Shown here piece after piece: positions 46,730-56,100 of a DNA stretch of 64,000 nucleotides (position 1 is its first letter; each line of letters begins with the position of its first letter). The notes below the pieces were generated by a model. That model was not told the DNA's origin. It did not search any database and saw only the letters and a list, made by a program, of their open reading frames with translations. The stretch lies in assembly GCF_000374145.1 (NCBI RefSeq), contig NZ_KB893653.1:1349923-1413922 (forward strand). The letters are read 5' to 3'. The position numbers were made by a program, and so were the translations under genes. The stretch comes from Neomegalonema perideroedes DSM 15528. GTDB lineage: Bacteria; Pseudomonadota; Alphaproteobacteria; Rhodobacterales; Rhodobacteraceae.

Positions 46730-49700
46730 TCAAACCGTCTCCTGATCGAATTGGGCGAGCCGCTCCGCCAGCAGAGGCGCGATCACGGCCACGGCGGCGG
46801 GCGAAACAAGCTGAGGATGGAGGAAAGGCGCCTCCAGCTTCTCCAGCGCGGCGCAATGGGCCAGCCAGAGATCCGCCTGCAAGCCGGGATCCTTCTGATG
46901 GTCCAGTCCGGCGCGGATATGGGTCAGGCGTCCGGGGAAGGGCCGATGCTCATGGCCGCGCACGAGGGCGTTCGCCCCGAGCGCCACCTTGACCACGCCT
47001 TCCAGAACTTCGGGCGGCAAAAGGGTCATCGGGCCGCCGCCTTTCTCGCGCAGATAAGCCAGAAGCTCGGCCCGGTTCGCCAGAGGCGGCGCCTCGGTCG
47101 GGTCCAGCCCCGCGATGGCCACGAAGGCCCGCAGAGCCTCGGCCTCGCTGGGTTCGGGGCGACCGCGCCAGACCTCGGCGGGATAGGAATCGAGCAAAGC
47201 CGCAAGCCCGACCTCGCGCCCCCGCTCCGCGAGCTTCGCCGCCATGGCCTGAACGATCACCCCGCCCACCGACCAGCCCGCCAGATGGATCGGCCCTTGC
47301 GGAACGGCCTCCGCGACGCGGGCGGCGTAATCCTCGGCGAGGGCGTCGAGGCTGGCGAAAGGCGCCGCTCCGGTGAGGGAAGGCGCTTGCAGCGCATAGA
47401 CCGAACGCGCGGGCGCGAGGGCCTTGGCCAAAGCGCGATAGCCCCAGCCCAAGCCCCCCGCCGGATGGGCGAGGAAGATCGGCGGCGCTTCGGGGTCGCC
47501 TTTAGCCAGCAAGAGCAGAGGCTCCAGACCTTCGGCGGGGCCCTCCGCCGCGAGGACGCGGGCCGCGATTTCAGCCAGAGAGGCGGAATCGAAGATCGCG
47601 CCCACGCCGGGATCTTTGCCGAAGACCTCGCGGATGCGCAGAGCAAGGCGCATCGCCAGAAGGGAATCTCCGCCGAGGCGGAAAAAGTCGGACTCCGGGC
47701 CGGGGGCGTGGGGAAGCTCCAGAACCTCCGCCACGAGACCTGCGAGCTTCGCCTCCTCCGGAGTGGCGGGACGGCTCGGGCCGCCCTCCTCAAGAGCGGG
47801 AGCGGGCAGGGCGGCGCGGTCCAGCTTGCCGTTGACGTTCAGCGGCAGGGCGGGCAGGGCGAGGAGATGGCTCGGGATCATGGCGGGAGTCAGGGAAGCC
47901 GCCAGAGCCGCCCGCAGCTGTTCGGCCTCATAGCCCGTCGCCGGGACCACATAGGCCGTCAGACGCTTGACGCCCGGCTGATCCTCGCGGGCGATCACGG
48001 CGGCCTCCCGCGCGAGGCCCGTCCCGAGGATCGCCGCTTCGATCTCGCCGAGTTCGATGCGCTGGCCGCGGATCTTCACCTGATGATCCGAGCGCCCGAG
48101 GAACTCCATGGCGCCGTCGGGCCGCCAGCGGGCGAGATCGCCCGTCGCATAAATGCGTTCGCCGGGGCGGAAGGGATCGGGCGGGAAGCGCTCCGCCGTG
48201 AGGTCCGGCCGCCCGAGATAGCCGCGCGCCAATTGCACGCCGCCGAGATAGAGGTCTCCGGCCAGCCCGGCGGGCAGAGGCCGCAAACGGGAATCCAGAG
48301 CGTAAAGCCGCGTGTTCCAGACCGGAAAGCCAATCGGCACCGGCGAGGAATGATCTTCGGGCGTCGCGGGCCAGAAGGTCACGTCCACGGCGGCCTCGGT
48401 CGGGCCGTAGAGGTTGTGGAGTTCGCCGGAAATCCGCGCATGGAAGCGTTCGCGCTGATCGGCGGTCAATTCCTCGCCGCTGCAAAAGACGCGCTTGACC
48501 TTGAGGCCCAGAGATTCCGGCGCCGCCAGAAAAGCCGAGAGCATCGAGGGGGTGAAATGCAGCGTGTCGATGCGTTCATCCCGGATGATCCGCGCCAAAG
48601 CCGAAGGGTCGCGATGGGCGCCGGGGGGCGCGACCACCAGAGTCTCGCCGCTCAGGAAGGCGAGGAAGAACTCCCAGACGGAGACGTCGAAGACCGCCGG
48701 AGTCTTTTGCAGGATGCGTTCTCCGGGGGCGAAGCCGTAATATTCGCGCATCCAGATCAGGCGGTTGACGATGGCCCGATGCTCGATCATCACGCCCTTG
48801 GGCTCGCCCGTGGAGCCGGAGGTGAAGATCACATAGGCGAGGTTCTCCGGCCCTGCGGCAGGCGGCGGGGCCTCGCCGGTCCTCGGCCATTGGTCGGGCG
48901 TCAGGGCGGGGAAGCCCGCGAAGGCCTCGGCGTCTTCGGCGCGGCGAAGCGTCAGGACCGGGGCCGCAAGATCCAGCACGCGTTTGCGGCGGGCGGGGGG
49001 ATGCTCAAGGTCGATGGGCAAGTAAGCCGCTCCGGCGCGCTGAATCGCCAGAAGCGCCACGATCAACTCCGTCGAACGCGGCAAAGCGACCGCCACCACC
49101 CGATCCGGCCCCGCGCCCAATTCCTTCAGCTTCGCCGCCAAGGCGCCTGTGCGGGCGTCAAGCTCGGCGTTGGTCAGGCTCTCGCCTTCGAAGCGCAGAG
49201 CCTCGGCTTGGGGGCGCTCACGCAGCTTCTCAAGGATCAGGCCGATCAGGGTCGCCTGATCAGGGAAAGGATGCTCCGTGGCGTTGGCCTCGACGAGGAA
49301 ACGCCGGGCCTCGGCGGGGCTGGCGGTCGGCAGGTCCGCGAGGCGCTCCGCCTTGAGCGCGCCCTCCAGAAAGGCGAGGAAGCGATCCGCATGGGCCTCG
49401 GTCTCTTCGGCGGAATAAAGCGCGGGATTGGAATCCGCCTCGAAGATCGCGCCTTCATGAGCGTCGCCCCGGAAGCTGAAGGTGAAGTCCTCCACCGCGC
49501 CCGCGCTGAGGATATGGAGGCGCGTCTCCAGCCCCGGCATCTTCGGCGCCGAGTCGAAAGGCTGGATGTTGATGAGCGGCCCATGCAGCCGCCTGCCTCC
49601 GCCGATGCGGCCGAGATCGCGGCGCAGAGCCTCGGCGCGATAGCGGCCATGGCGACGCAAGGCGATCAGGCTTTTCGAAACGCCCTTGAGCCAATCGCCC

Positions 49701-50629
49701 AAAACCGCTTCTTCATCGGGGATCATCCGCAGAGGCGGCACGTTCATCGCCATGCAGGGCAGACGCGCCAGAGAACCGCCCAGCCGCGCCATGAAGGGGA
49801 CGCCGAGCACCGCCTCCGGGCCGCCCGTGAAGCGCTGGACATAGGCTCCGGTCAAAGCCGTGACGAGATCCGGCCAAGTGGCGTTCTGGTTGCGGGCGAA
49901 ATCGCGCAGGCGGGCGAGGAATTCGGGCGGCAAAAGCCGCGTCGCGCGATGGAAGCCATGGCCCGAGACGGCGCGTCCGGGCTTCATCCCGAGAGCTTCG
50001 GGAGCGCCCGCCATCGCCTCCCTTCCCCATGCGGCGTCCTGCGCGCGGCGGGCGGAGGCGCGATATTCGGCGTCGGCCTCCAGAGCCAGACGCAAAGGCC
50101 CGAAATCCGGACCCGCCGCCGGGCCGCCCTTCAAGGCCGCATAGCGCTCGGCGGCGCGATCCGTGATTAGCGCCACGCCATAGCCGTCGAGGCAAAGATG
50201 ATGCACGCGCTCATACCAGAAGGCGCGCTCCGGCCCGAGGAGATGCAGATGAAAAGCAGCCGCGGCGTCGCGCGCCAGATCCAGCGGCTTGTCCGAATCC
50301 GCGCGCATCATGGCCAGAGCCGCCGCCTCGGGATCGGGGGCGCGACTATGGTCGGAGACCGCCATGGCGGGGAATTCCGCCGCGAGGCGCTGGCGCGGGC
50401 CTTGAGGCGTCTCCCGAAAGCGCAGGCGCAGAGCCTCGGTTTCGGCGATCATGCCCCGCACGGCCTCGGCGAAGGCCGCGACGTCGAGAGGACCGAGGAT
50501 CTCCAGATATTGCCCCGCGTTGAGGATGGGATTATCCGGATCCATCGCCTGAAAGCGCCAAAGCCCTTCCTGAGCCTCGGTCAGGGGGACGCCTTCGGGG
50601 GCGGTCAGGTCGAAAGGATCCGCAGCCAT
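46730..50629 (-). CDS. entF: EntF-like NRPS: C-A-T-TE, serine-type pocket
   Basis: A 1299-residue peptide synthetase, close to E. coli EntF (1293). Condensation domain 1-430 with HHLCLDG at 143-149; adenylation domain about 450-940 with TSGSTGEPKG at 603-612 and YGPTEAAVDV at 741-750; carrier with LGGDSLL at about 985-991; thioesterase about 1045-1299 with GWSVGG at 1118-1123. At the substrate-pocket positions I align D648, V649, W652, H691, F715, S717, L740, V748 and D749, which is the serine code. It would join dihydroxybenzoyl-serine units and release a cyclic trimer, so the product is predicted to be enterobactin or a close relative. The serine call is strong; cyclisation is inferred. Confidence 0.95.
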   Translation of the reverse strand: MAADPFDLTAPEGVPLTEAQEGLWRFQAMDPDNPILNAGQYLEILGPLDVAAFAEAVRGMIAETEALRLRFRETPQGPRQRLAAEFPAMAVSDHSRAPDPEAAALAMMRADSDKPLDLARDAAAAFHLHLLGPERAFWYERVHHLCLDGYGVALITDRAAERYAALKGGPAAGPDFGPLRLALEADAEYRASARRAQDAAWGREAMAGAPEALGMKPGRAVSGHGFHRATRLLPPEFLARLRDFARNQNATWPDLVTALTGAYVQRFTGGPEAVLGVPFMARLGGSLARLPCMAMNVPPLRMIPDEEAVLGDWLKGVSKSLIALRRHGRYRAEALRRDLGRIGGGRRLHGPLINIQPFDSAPKMPGLETRLHILSAGAVEDFTFSFRGDAHEGAIFEADSNPALYSAEETEAHADRFLAFLEGALKAERLADLPTASPAEARRFLVEANATEHPFPDQATLIGLILEKLRERPQAEALRFEGESLTNAELDARTGALAAKLKELGAGPDRVVAVALPRSTELIVALLAIQRAGAAYLPIDLEHPPARRKRVLDLAAPVLTLRRAEDAEAFAGFPALTPDQWPRTGEAPPPAAGPENLAYVIFTSGSTGEPKGVMIEHRAIVNRLIWMREYYGFAPGERILQKTPAVFDVSVWEFFLAFLSGETLVVAPPGAHRDPSALARIIRDERIDTLHFTPSMLSAFLAAPESLGLKVKRVFCSGEELTADQRERFHARISGELHNLYGPTEAAVDVTFWPATPEDHSSPVPIGFPVWNTRLYALDSRLRPLPAGLAGDLYLGGVQLARGYLGRPDLTAERFPPDPFRPGERIYATGDLARWRPDGAMEFLGRSDHQVKIRGQRIELGEIEAAILGTGLAREAAVIAREDQPGVKRLTAYVVPATGYEAEQLRAALAASLTPAMIPSHLLALPALPLNVNGKLDRAALPAPALEEGGPSRPATPEEAKLAGLVAEVLELPHAPGPESDFFRLGGDSLLAMRLALRIREVFGKDPGVGAIFDSASLAEIAARVLAAEGPAEGLEPLLLLAKGDPEAPPIFLAHPAGGLGWGYRALAKALAPARSVYALQAPSLTGAAPFASLDALAEDYAARVAEAVPQGPIHLAGWSVGGVIVQAMAAKLAERGREVGLAALLDSYPAEVWRGRPEPSEAEALRAFVAIAGLDPTEAPPLANRAELLAYLREKGGGPMTLLPPEVLEGVVKVALGANALVRGHEHRPFPGRLTHIRAGLDHQKDPGLQADLWLAHCAALEKLEAPFLHPQLVSPAAVAVIAPLLAERLAQFDQETV

Positions 50630-50630
50630 G

Positions 50631-50867
50631 TCAGGCCGCCTTCGGGCGCGCTTGGACCAAAGCCCACCATTCCGCCAGCGTCGATTTCTCGGCGAATTCC
50701 GCGAAGCCCGCCGCCGTGCCCGCCTCGCGCCAGAGGAGCGTCAACTCCATCAGCCGCATGGAATCGAGGCCGAGATCCATCAGGTTCTCGTGATCGCCCA
50801 CGGCCTCCGGCTCTTCGTGGATCTTGGCGGCGACGTCGGCGCGCATGCGCTCAAGGGTTAAGGCCAT
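50631..50867 (-). CDS. Stand-alone aryl carrier protein
   Basis: A 78-residue carrier whose phosphopantetheine serine lies in LMDLGLDSMRLMELT near residue 36-50. In E. coli this domain is fused to the end of EntB; here it is a separate gene 14 bp downstream of the isochorismatase stop and 1 bp before entF. ATG 50867 is chosen since the longer frame to 50945 overlaps the isochorismatase gene with arginine-rich sequence. It would carry activated 2,3-dihydroxybenzoate from EntE to EntF. Confidence 0.9.
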   Translation of the reverse strand: MALTLERMRADVAAKIHEEPEAVGDHENLMDLGLDSMRLMELTLLWREAGTAAGFAEFAEKSTLAEWWALVQARPKAA

Positions 50868-50881
50868 GGCGGCGCTCCTGT

Positions 50882-51517
50882 TCAGGCGAGGCGGTTCAGA
50901 ATCTGAGCGGTCGAGAGGACGCCCGCGCAGCGTCCGGCGGTCCATTTCAGCGCCATATCCTGCTCTTCGCAGGAGAAATCGGCGAGGGCGTCGGCGATCA
51001 TGAAAGCCTCGACGTCGCGCTGGAAGGCCTCGACGGCGGTCGCCATGCAGCCGATATGGGCGTAGATCCCTGTGATCAGCAATTGATCCCGGCCCCGGAC
51101 CCTCAGCAGATGCTCAAGATTGCTCCGCTGAAAGGCGCTGTAGCGATGCTTCACAAGGGTGAAGTCGCCGGGTTGGGGCGCAAGCTCGGGGAGGATCTCC
51201 TCATGCTCGGGCGTATGGGACATGCCCGGCCCCCAGAGATCGGCCTGAAGGCCCCGGTCGCGGCGATCCTGATTTCCGATCTGGGCGGTGTAGAAGACCG
51301 GAATCCCCTTCGCCCGGCAATGAGCCGCCAAACGCGCGATGTTCGCCACGGCGGGAGCCAGAGGCGACTCGCCGGCGGGGAAGATCCGCGCGAAATAGCG
51401 CTGCATGTCATGGATCAACAGCGCCGCGCGGGCGGTCTCCGGAACCCAAGGCCCTTTCGCCGCTGGAATTTCGGCTTCGCCCGGCAGAGGATAGGGCGCG
51501 ATCTGCGGCAGACTCAA
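50882..51517 (-). CDS. entB: Isochorismatase (carrier domain absent)
   Basis: A 211-residue enzyme converting isochorismate to 2,3-dihydro-2,3-dihydroxybenzoate. Motifs are [14 protein letters not shown] near 34 (catalytic Asp), [11 protein letters not shown] near 125 (Lys) and [20 protein letters not shown] near 150-168, as in EntB. The protein stops right after the hydrolase domain ([11 protein letters not shown]...), so unlike E. coli EntB (285 residues) it has no C-terminal carrier. The start is TTG 51517, overlapping the entE stop (TTGA). Confidence 0.92.
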   Translation of the reverse strand: MSLPQIAPYPLPGEAEIPAAKGPWVPETARAALLIHDMQRYFARIFPAGESPLAPAVANIARLAAHCRAKGIPVFYTAQIGNQDRRDRGLQADLWGPGMSHTPEHEEILPELAPQPGDFTLVKHRYSAFQRSNLEHLLRVRGRDQLLITGIYAHIGCMATAVEAFQRDVEAFMIADALADFSCEEQDMALKWTAGRCAGVLSTAQILNRLA

Positions 51518-53142
51518 TTTTTGGCCTCTTGTTCAGCGAGATAACGCGCGCGGAGCGCCGCCCGCAGAGCCTTGCGGCTGATCTTGCCGACGGCGGTGGT
51601 CTCGAAATCGGGGACGAAGACCACCTGATCGGGAATCTTGAACCCCGCGAGCTCGCGGCCCCTCATGAAGGCTTTGACCTGCGGTCCCTTCAGAGCCTCG
51701 GCGCCGGGATTGCGGATGACGAAGGCGCAGATCCGCTCTCCGAGGGAGGGATCCGGCAGAGACACCACCGCCGCGTCGAAGATCTCGGGGTGGGCGAGGA
51801 GATGATCCTCGATCTCCTCGGCGGAGATCTTTTCGCCCGCGCGGTTGATGTGGTCCGTGGCGCGGCCCTGAACCACGAGGTTCCCCTCAGGCGTGCGCTT
51901 GACCACGTCGCCGGTGCGATAAAAGCCGTCGGGGGTGAAGCTGCGGGCGTTGGCGGCGGGGTCGTCGTGATAGGCGCGGATGGTGTAGGGGCCGCGCGTC
52001 AGCAGATTCCCCGGCTCGCCTTCAGGGACTGGATTCCCCGCGTCGTCGAGGATCAGAATCTCGTCGTCGGGGCTGATGGGGCGGCCTTGGGTCTCCAGCG
52101 CGACGGCTTCGGGATCGTCGAGGCGGGTGTAGTTCACCAAGCCCTCGGCCATGCCGAAGACCTGTTGCAGCTTGCAGCCGAGGGCCGGGCCGATGCGCCG
52201 CGCCGCCTCCGGAATGAGCTTGGCGCCTCCGACCTGCAAGACCTTCAGCGAGGACAGATCCTCGGTCGCGGCCCCCGCCGCCTGAGCCCAGAGCAGCGCC
52301 AGAGGCGGCACCAGCCCCGTGATCGTCACGCGCTCGCGGGCGATGAGGGGAAAGGCGGCCTCCGGGCTGGGGCTCGGCGCGAGGACCACCTTCGCCCCGA
52401 CGGAGAAGGCGCCCATAAAGCCCGGCGAGGACATGGGGAAATTATGCGCCGCCGGAAGCGCGACGAGATAAACGCTTTCAGGCGTCAGGCCGCAGATTTC
52501 GGCGCTGGCGCGGAAGCTGTAGATATAATCGTCATGGGTGCGCGGAATGAGTTTCGACAATCCCGTGCTGCCGCCGGAGATTTGCAGAAAAGCGACATCG
52601 GAAGGCGAAGGCTCCGGCTCGCCTTTGAGCTTCTCATCCGGAAAGGCGCGGAAATCGGCGAAGTCTTCGGCCTCGCCGAGAATCACGGCCTTGATCTCCG
52701 GCCGCTCCTCGCGCAAAGCCCGCGCGAGGCCGCGATGATCGAAGCCGTCCCAGCGATCCGCCGCCACATAGCCCACGGCCTCGCTTTTCGTGGCGAAATG
52801 GCGGATCTCCGTCAGGCGATGGGCGGGCAGGGCGTAGACCGGAATCAGCCGCGCCAGAAACAGCCCGAAGATCACGCTGAAGAATTCGGGGATGTTGGGC
52901 AGATGGACCACCACCCGGTCCCCCGGCTCCCAGCCGAGCGCCCGAAAGCCCGCCGCCGCGCCTTCGGCGCGGGCGAGCAATTCGGCGTAGGTCCATCTCT
53001 GATCGCCCCCAACCACGGCCTCGCGGTCGCCATGCTCGGCTGCCAAAGCCCGGAGCATCTCTGGGAAGCTCTCGCCGCGCCAATAGCCCTTGGCGCGATA
53101 GAGCGAGGCGAATTCCTCCGGCCAGATTTGCTGAGGTCTCAC
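51514..53142 (-). CDS. entE: 2,3-dihydroxybenzoate-AMP ligase
   Basis: A 542-residue adenylate-forming enzyme that activates 2,3-dihydroxybenzoate and loads it on the aryl carrier. [15 protein letters not shown] at the start, [20 protein letters not shown] near 195, [12 protein letters not shown] near 245, [18 protein letters not shown] near 340 and a C-terminal GKISRKALR with its catalytic Lys match EntE almost block for block. GTG 53142 overlaps the entC stop (GTGA) and gives the EntE-like N-terminus; longer frames overlap entC and are discarded. Confidence 0.95.
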   Translation of the reverse strand: MRPQQIWPEEFASLYRAKGYWRGESFPEMLRALAAEHGDREAVVGGDQRWTYAELLARAEGAAAGFRALGWEPGDRVVVHLPNIPEFFSVIFGLFLARLIPVYALPAHRLTEIRHFATKSEAVGYVAADRWDGFDHRGLARALREERPEIKAVILGEAEDFADFRAFPDEKLKGEPEPSPSDVAFLQISGGSTGLSKLIPRTHDDYIYSFRASAEICGLTPESVYLVALPAAHNFPMSSPGFMGAFSVGAKVVLAPSPSPEAAFPLIARERVTITGLVPPLALLWAQAAGAATEDLSSLKVLQVGGAKLIPEAARRIGPALGCKLQQVFGMAEGLVNYTRLDDPEAVALETQGRPISPDDEILILDDAGNPVPEGEPGNLLTRGPYTIRAYHDDPAANARSFTPDGFYRTGDVVKRTPEGNLVVQGRATDHINRAGEKISAEEIEDHLLAHPEIFDAAVVSLPDPSLGERICAFVIRNPGAEALKGPQVKAFMRGRELAGFKIPDQVVFVPDFETTAVGKISRKALRAALRARYLAEQEAKN

Positions 53143-54353
53143 GCGGCCTTCTCCGTCAGATGGCGGCCCGTCTCGTCCACGCCGAGCGCCCGCAGCATGG
53201 TCACCAGCTTGGCGGAGGTCTCTTCGGCCTCGGCCTCCGGCGTGGAGCCCGGCACCACGCCCGCCCCGGCGTAGAGCCGCGCCTTTTCGCCCGCGATCTC
53301 GGCGCAGCGCAGCGAGACGAACCATTCGCCGTCTCCCGCCTCGTCGAGCCAGCCCACGGCGCCCGCGTAGAAGCCGCGGTCATAGCCCTCCAGTTGGGCG
53401 ATGGCCTGCGCCGCCGCTTCGCGGGGCAGGCCGCAGACCGCCGGAGTCGGATGCAGCCGCGCCAGAAGCTCGGCGACGGGAACGTCCTCCTTCAATTCGC
53501 CCTCGATCCGCGTGCCGAGGTGCCACATGGCCGCCGTCGCGCGCAGAGCGGGGGTTTTCGGAACCGTCAGCCGCGCGCAAAGCGGCGCGAGGGCCTCGGC
53601 CACGGCCTCGACGACGGCGGCGTGTTCGCGCTGATCCTTCTCGGAGGCGAGCAGCCCCTCGCCCTGACGGCGATCCGCCTCGGGATCTCCGCCGCGACGG
53701 GCCGAGCCCGCCAGAGGATGCGAGGCCACCAGCCGCCCCTTGCGCGAAACGAGCAGCTCCGGCGTCGCGCCGAGCAGCGCGCGCGGCGGTTCTCCGAGTC
53801 CGGAGAGCGGCGCGCAGAAGACCGTCACGCTGGGGTCTTCGCCGAGCCGCGCGAGCAGGGCTTCGCGGTCGATGGGGCGATCCGCCAGAATGGCCACGCT
53901 CCGCGAGAGGACCACCTTGCGCAATTCGGCGTCCTCCTCGCGGCGGAGGATCTTCAGCGCCTCGGCCACGGCCCGCATATAGGCGGCGCGGGTCGGCTCC
54001 GGCGAGACGCCCCAAGGCGAACCGCCCTCCGCCAAGGCCGGAACGGAGCCGCGCCGGAAGGCCGGGCCTTCGAGCGCGCGGATCTTTTCAGGCTGATGGA
54101 GCCGGTCATGGGCTTCGCGGTCGAAGGGCAGGGCGCCGACCAGCCGCCTCGGGCCTTCGGGCTCGGCGGCGAAGAACTCCGCCGCCCGCGCCGCCAGAGT
54201 CTCGACCGGGCCGCCCGGCAGCAGCCGCCGGAAGCCCCGCGCCGCCAAACCGCCTTCGAGATTCTGCAAGGCGAAGGCGGTGGGATCCTCTCCGACGACT
54301 CTGCGGAAGCCGCCTTCGGAAGGCGGGAGGGAGGAAAGCGGGCTTGAGGCCAT
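53139..54353 (-). CDS. entC: Isochorismate synthase
   Basis: A 404-residue chorismate-utilising enzyme and the first step of catechol siderophore synthesis. The catalytic half begins near 125 ([13 protein letters not shown]), then [17 protein letters not shown] near 205, [19 protein letters not shown] near 310 and [19 protein letters not shown] near 370, all typical of EntC/DhbC. Anthranilate or salicylate synthase is excluded by the surrounding dihydroxybenzoate genes. It is the first gene of the six-gene operon and is divergent from the beta-propeller gene. Confidence 0.94.
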   Translation of the reverse strand: MASSPLSSLPPSEGGFRRVVGEDPTAFALQNLEGGLAARGFRRLLPGGPVETLAARAAEFFAAEPEGPRRLVGALPFDREAHDRLHQPEKIRALEGPAFRRGSVPALAEGGSPWGVSPEPTRAAYMRAVAEALKILRREEDAELRKVVLSRSVAILADRPIDREALLARLGEDPSVTVFCAPLSGLGEPPRALLGATPELLVSRKGRLVASHPLAGSARRGGDPEADRRQGEGLLASEKDQREHAAVVEAVAEALAPLCARLTVPKTPALRATAAMWHLGTRIEGELKEDVPVAELLARLHPTPAVCGLPREAAAQAIAQLEGYDRGFYAGAVGWLDEAGDGEWFVSLRCAEIAGEKARLYAGAGVVPGSTPEAEAEETSAKLVTMLRALGVDETGRHLTEKAA

Positions 54354-54407
54354 GGCGGAAATCCTGAAAGCTCCGCCGCAGCGCGAAGCTTGGGCGTTCT
54401 TATCTTT

Positions 54408-54438
54408 TGACTAGTCTATCCGAGAATTTCGGTCAACT
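54408..54438 (-). promoter_or_regulatory. Candidate entC promoter with overlapping iron-box-like motif
   Basis: Read leftwards, TTGACC is followed by TAGTCA after 17 bp. TGACCGAAATTCTCG overlaps the -35 and fits TGA-N9-TCG. Weaker than the palindrome at 54546. Confidence 0.4.
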
Positions 54439-54545
54439 ATGCGGCGCGGCTCCTCTCCGCTCCGTGATTCGGCGTCGTGACCGGCGGCGTAAGGGCGTGG
54501 AATCTCCGCAGATTCGCGCGGCTTTCCCGGTGAGGGAAAAATATC

Positions 54546-54562
54546 TTGACAGAATCCGTCAA
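54546..54562. promoter_or_regulatory. Candidate iron box TTGAC-N7-GTCAA
   Basis: TTGACAGAATCCGTCAA: fits TGA-N9-TCA exactly and pairs at 7 of 8 positions. TTGACA may also be the -35 of the rightward promoter. Its 15-bp GACAGAATCCGTCAA recurs upstream of the receptor gene (5921-5940, other strand). Confidence 0.65.
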
Positions 54563-54684
54563 CTTTAGCTCTAAGGCGTTCACGACCCCGGCCCGGCTTC
54601 CGGCGCGGGCCTGAAGACCGGCGAAGGCGCGGGGCGTCGGCCTCCCTTCGTCGAGCGGATAAGATCATCAGGGAGATTCGAGCG

Positions 54685-56082
54685 ATGGCCTCCAGACTCA
54701 AGACGTCTTTCCGGGGCGCCGCCCTTGCGGCCCTTCTGCTCGGCGTGAGCGCGCCCGCCGTTTCGGCTCAGGACGCCGGACCCAAATTGAGCGCCGGGCC
54801 CGCCGCCGCGGCCTATTCCGTGATCGCGGGCGGTCAGGCGAAGGTGAGCGGAGCCGGCCTTCAGCCCGGACAGGCCGTCAGCCTGACGAGCTCCGCTTTG
54901 GGCGGGGCGGCTCTGGGGGGCGGACTCGCGGACGCCGAGGGCAAATTCGAGGCGGTCGTGACCGTGCCCGCGGGAACCGCGCCGGGGGATTATCCCGTGC
55001 AGGCGGCTCTGAGCAATCCGGCGGGCGCCGCCCAGCTGACTCTGCATGTCTCGCCCTATCTGGAGTTCTCCGGACAGGAGGCTTTCGACCTCTTCGGCCG
55101 CAAGACCTCGCGCGGGCTTTATCAGACCGCCTATAGCCCCAAGACGGGCAAGCTCTTCGCCACCTCCGCCGTGGGCCGTCCGCCGGTGAAGGAATCGGAG
55201 CTTCTGCGCCTGAATCCCGAGACGCTCGAAGTCGAGGCCCGCGTCACGCCCGCCGAGGCGCCCGCCCGTCCCGACGGCTCGGCCTGGGGCCTCTACGCCC
55301 TTTACGGCTTGGGTCTGGACGACGCCAACGGCAATATCTGGACGACCAACACCCGTCAGGACACGATCGCGGTCTATCGTCAGTCCGATCTCTCGCTGGT
55401 GAAGCAATTCCCGCCGGGCGCCGTGACCCACGCCCGCGACGTGGCCGTGGACGAAGAGCGCGGCCGGGTCTATATCTCGACGGCGCGCGGCGCCTCGACG
55501 CTGGAGGTCTTCGACGCCAAGACTCTGGAGCATGTCGGAACGGTGGCCCTCGTCTCCAAGACCGAAGGCAAGGAATTCGTGCCGATGAGCCTTGAGCTGG
55601 ATCCGGTCAACGACCGCCTGTATACGGTCAGCATGCCGAGCGACGAATGGGCGGCGGTGGATCTGCTGACCAGCGAAGTCGCTTATGTCGGCCCGGTGCC
55701 GGGCGCCAAGGGCGCGAGCGGCGTCGCTTTCGATCCCCAGACCAACCGTCTTTACGTGGCCTCGCAGCAGAGCGACAATCTGGTGATCCTCGACACGACC
55801 ACCAACGCCGTGGTGGCCGACGTGCCGGTCGGGGCCATTCCGCTGAACGTGGCTTTCGAGCCGAAGAACCGCCTTATCTATGTGGCCAACCGCGGCGCGG
55901 GGACCATCGCGATCCTCAATGCGGAAGGCGAGATCTTGGGCAATCTGCCGGGCGGCGTCTACGCCAATCATGTGGCCGAGGACGGGCTTGGAAACGTCTA
56001 TACGACGGATCGCGCCATCAACGACGAGGATCCGGCCGGAGACATGGTCCGCCGCATCTCGCCGAAGGCGGCGAGCCGTTGA
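54685..56082 (+). CDS. Exported YncE-like beta-propeller protein
   Basis: A 465-residue periplasmic or secreted protein. A signal peptide (about 1-30, ending VSAQ) is followed by an Ig-like domain (about 32-130) and then a YVTN/NHL-type propeller from about 150. Repeated blades read VAVDEERGRVYISTARG, GVAFDPQTNRLYVASQQ and VAFEPKNRLIYVANRG. E. coli YncE, of similar build, is iron-repressed and lies beside the TonB receptor gene yncD. Here it is the first gene after an iron-box promoter and is followed by an esterase and a siderophore ABC importer. Its role there is not known. Confidence 0.82.
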   Translation: MASRLKTSFRGAALAALLLGVSAPAVSAQDAGPKLSAGPAAAAYSVIAGGQAKVSGAGLQPGQAVSLTSSALGGAALGGGLADAEGKFEAVVTVPAGTAPGDYPVQAALSNPAGAAQLTLHVSPYLEFSGQEAFDLFGRKTSRGLYQTAYSPKTGKLFATSAVGRPPVKESELLRLNPETLEVEARVTPAEAPARPDGSAWGLYALYGLGLDDANGNIWTTNTRQDTIAVYRQSDLSLVKQFPPGAVTHARDVAVDEERGRVYISTARGASTLEVFDAKTLEHVGTVALVSKTEGKEFVPMSLELDPVNDRLYTVSMPSDEWAAVDLLTSEVAYVGPVPGAKGASGVAFDPQTNRLYVASQQSDNLVILDTTTNAVVADVPVGAIPLNVAFEPKNRLIYVANRGAGTIAILNAEGEILGNLPGGVYANHVAEDGLGNVYTTDRAINDEDPAGDMVRRISPKAASR

Positions 56083-56100
56083 ACCTGAATCGTTGACCCC

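Larger units (their letters stand above)
54354..54684. other. Divergent iron-regulated promoter region
   Basis: A 331-bp stretch between entC and the beta-propeller gene. It contains two candidate iron boxes, one for each direction. No gene is seen. Confidence 0.6.

Noticed and set aside
46013-50170. A 1385-codon open frame on the top strand opposite entF and entA
   Set aside because: It is rich in Arg, Gly and Gln with no recognisable domain, and the other strand encodes clear enzymes with intact motifs. High GC leaves long antisense frames open.
50198-51544. A 448-codon frame on the top strand opposite entB and the carrier gene
   Set aside because: No domain and antisense to recognised genes.
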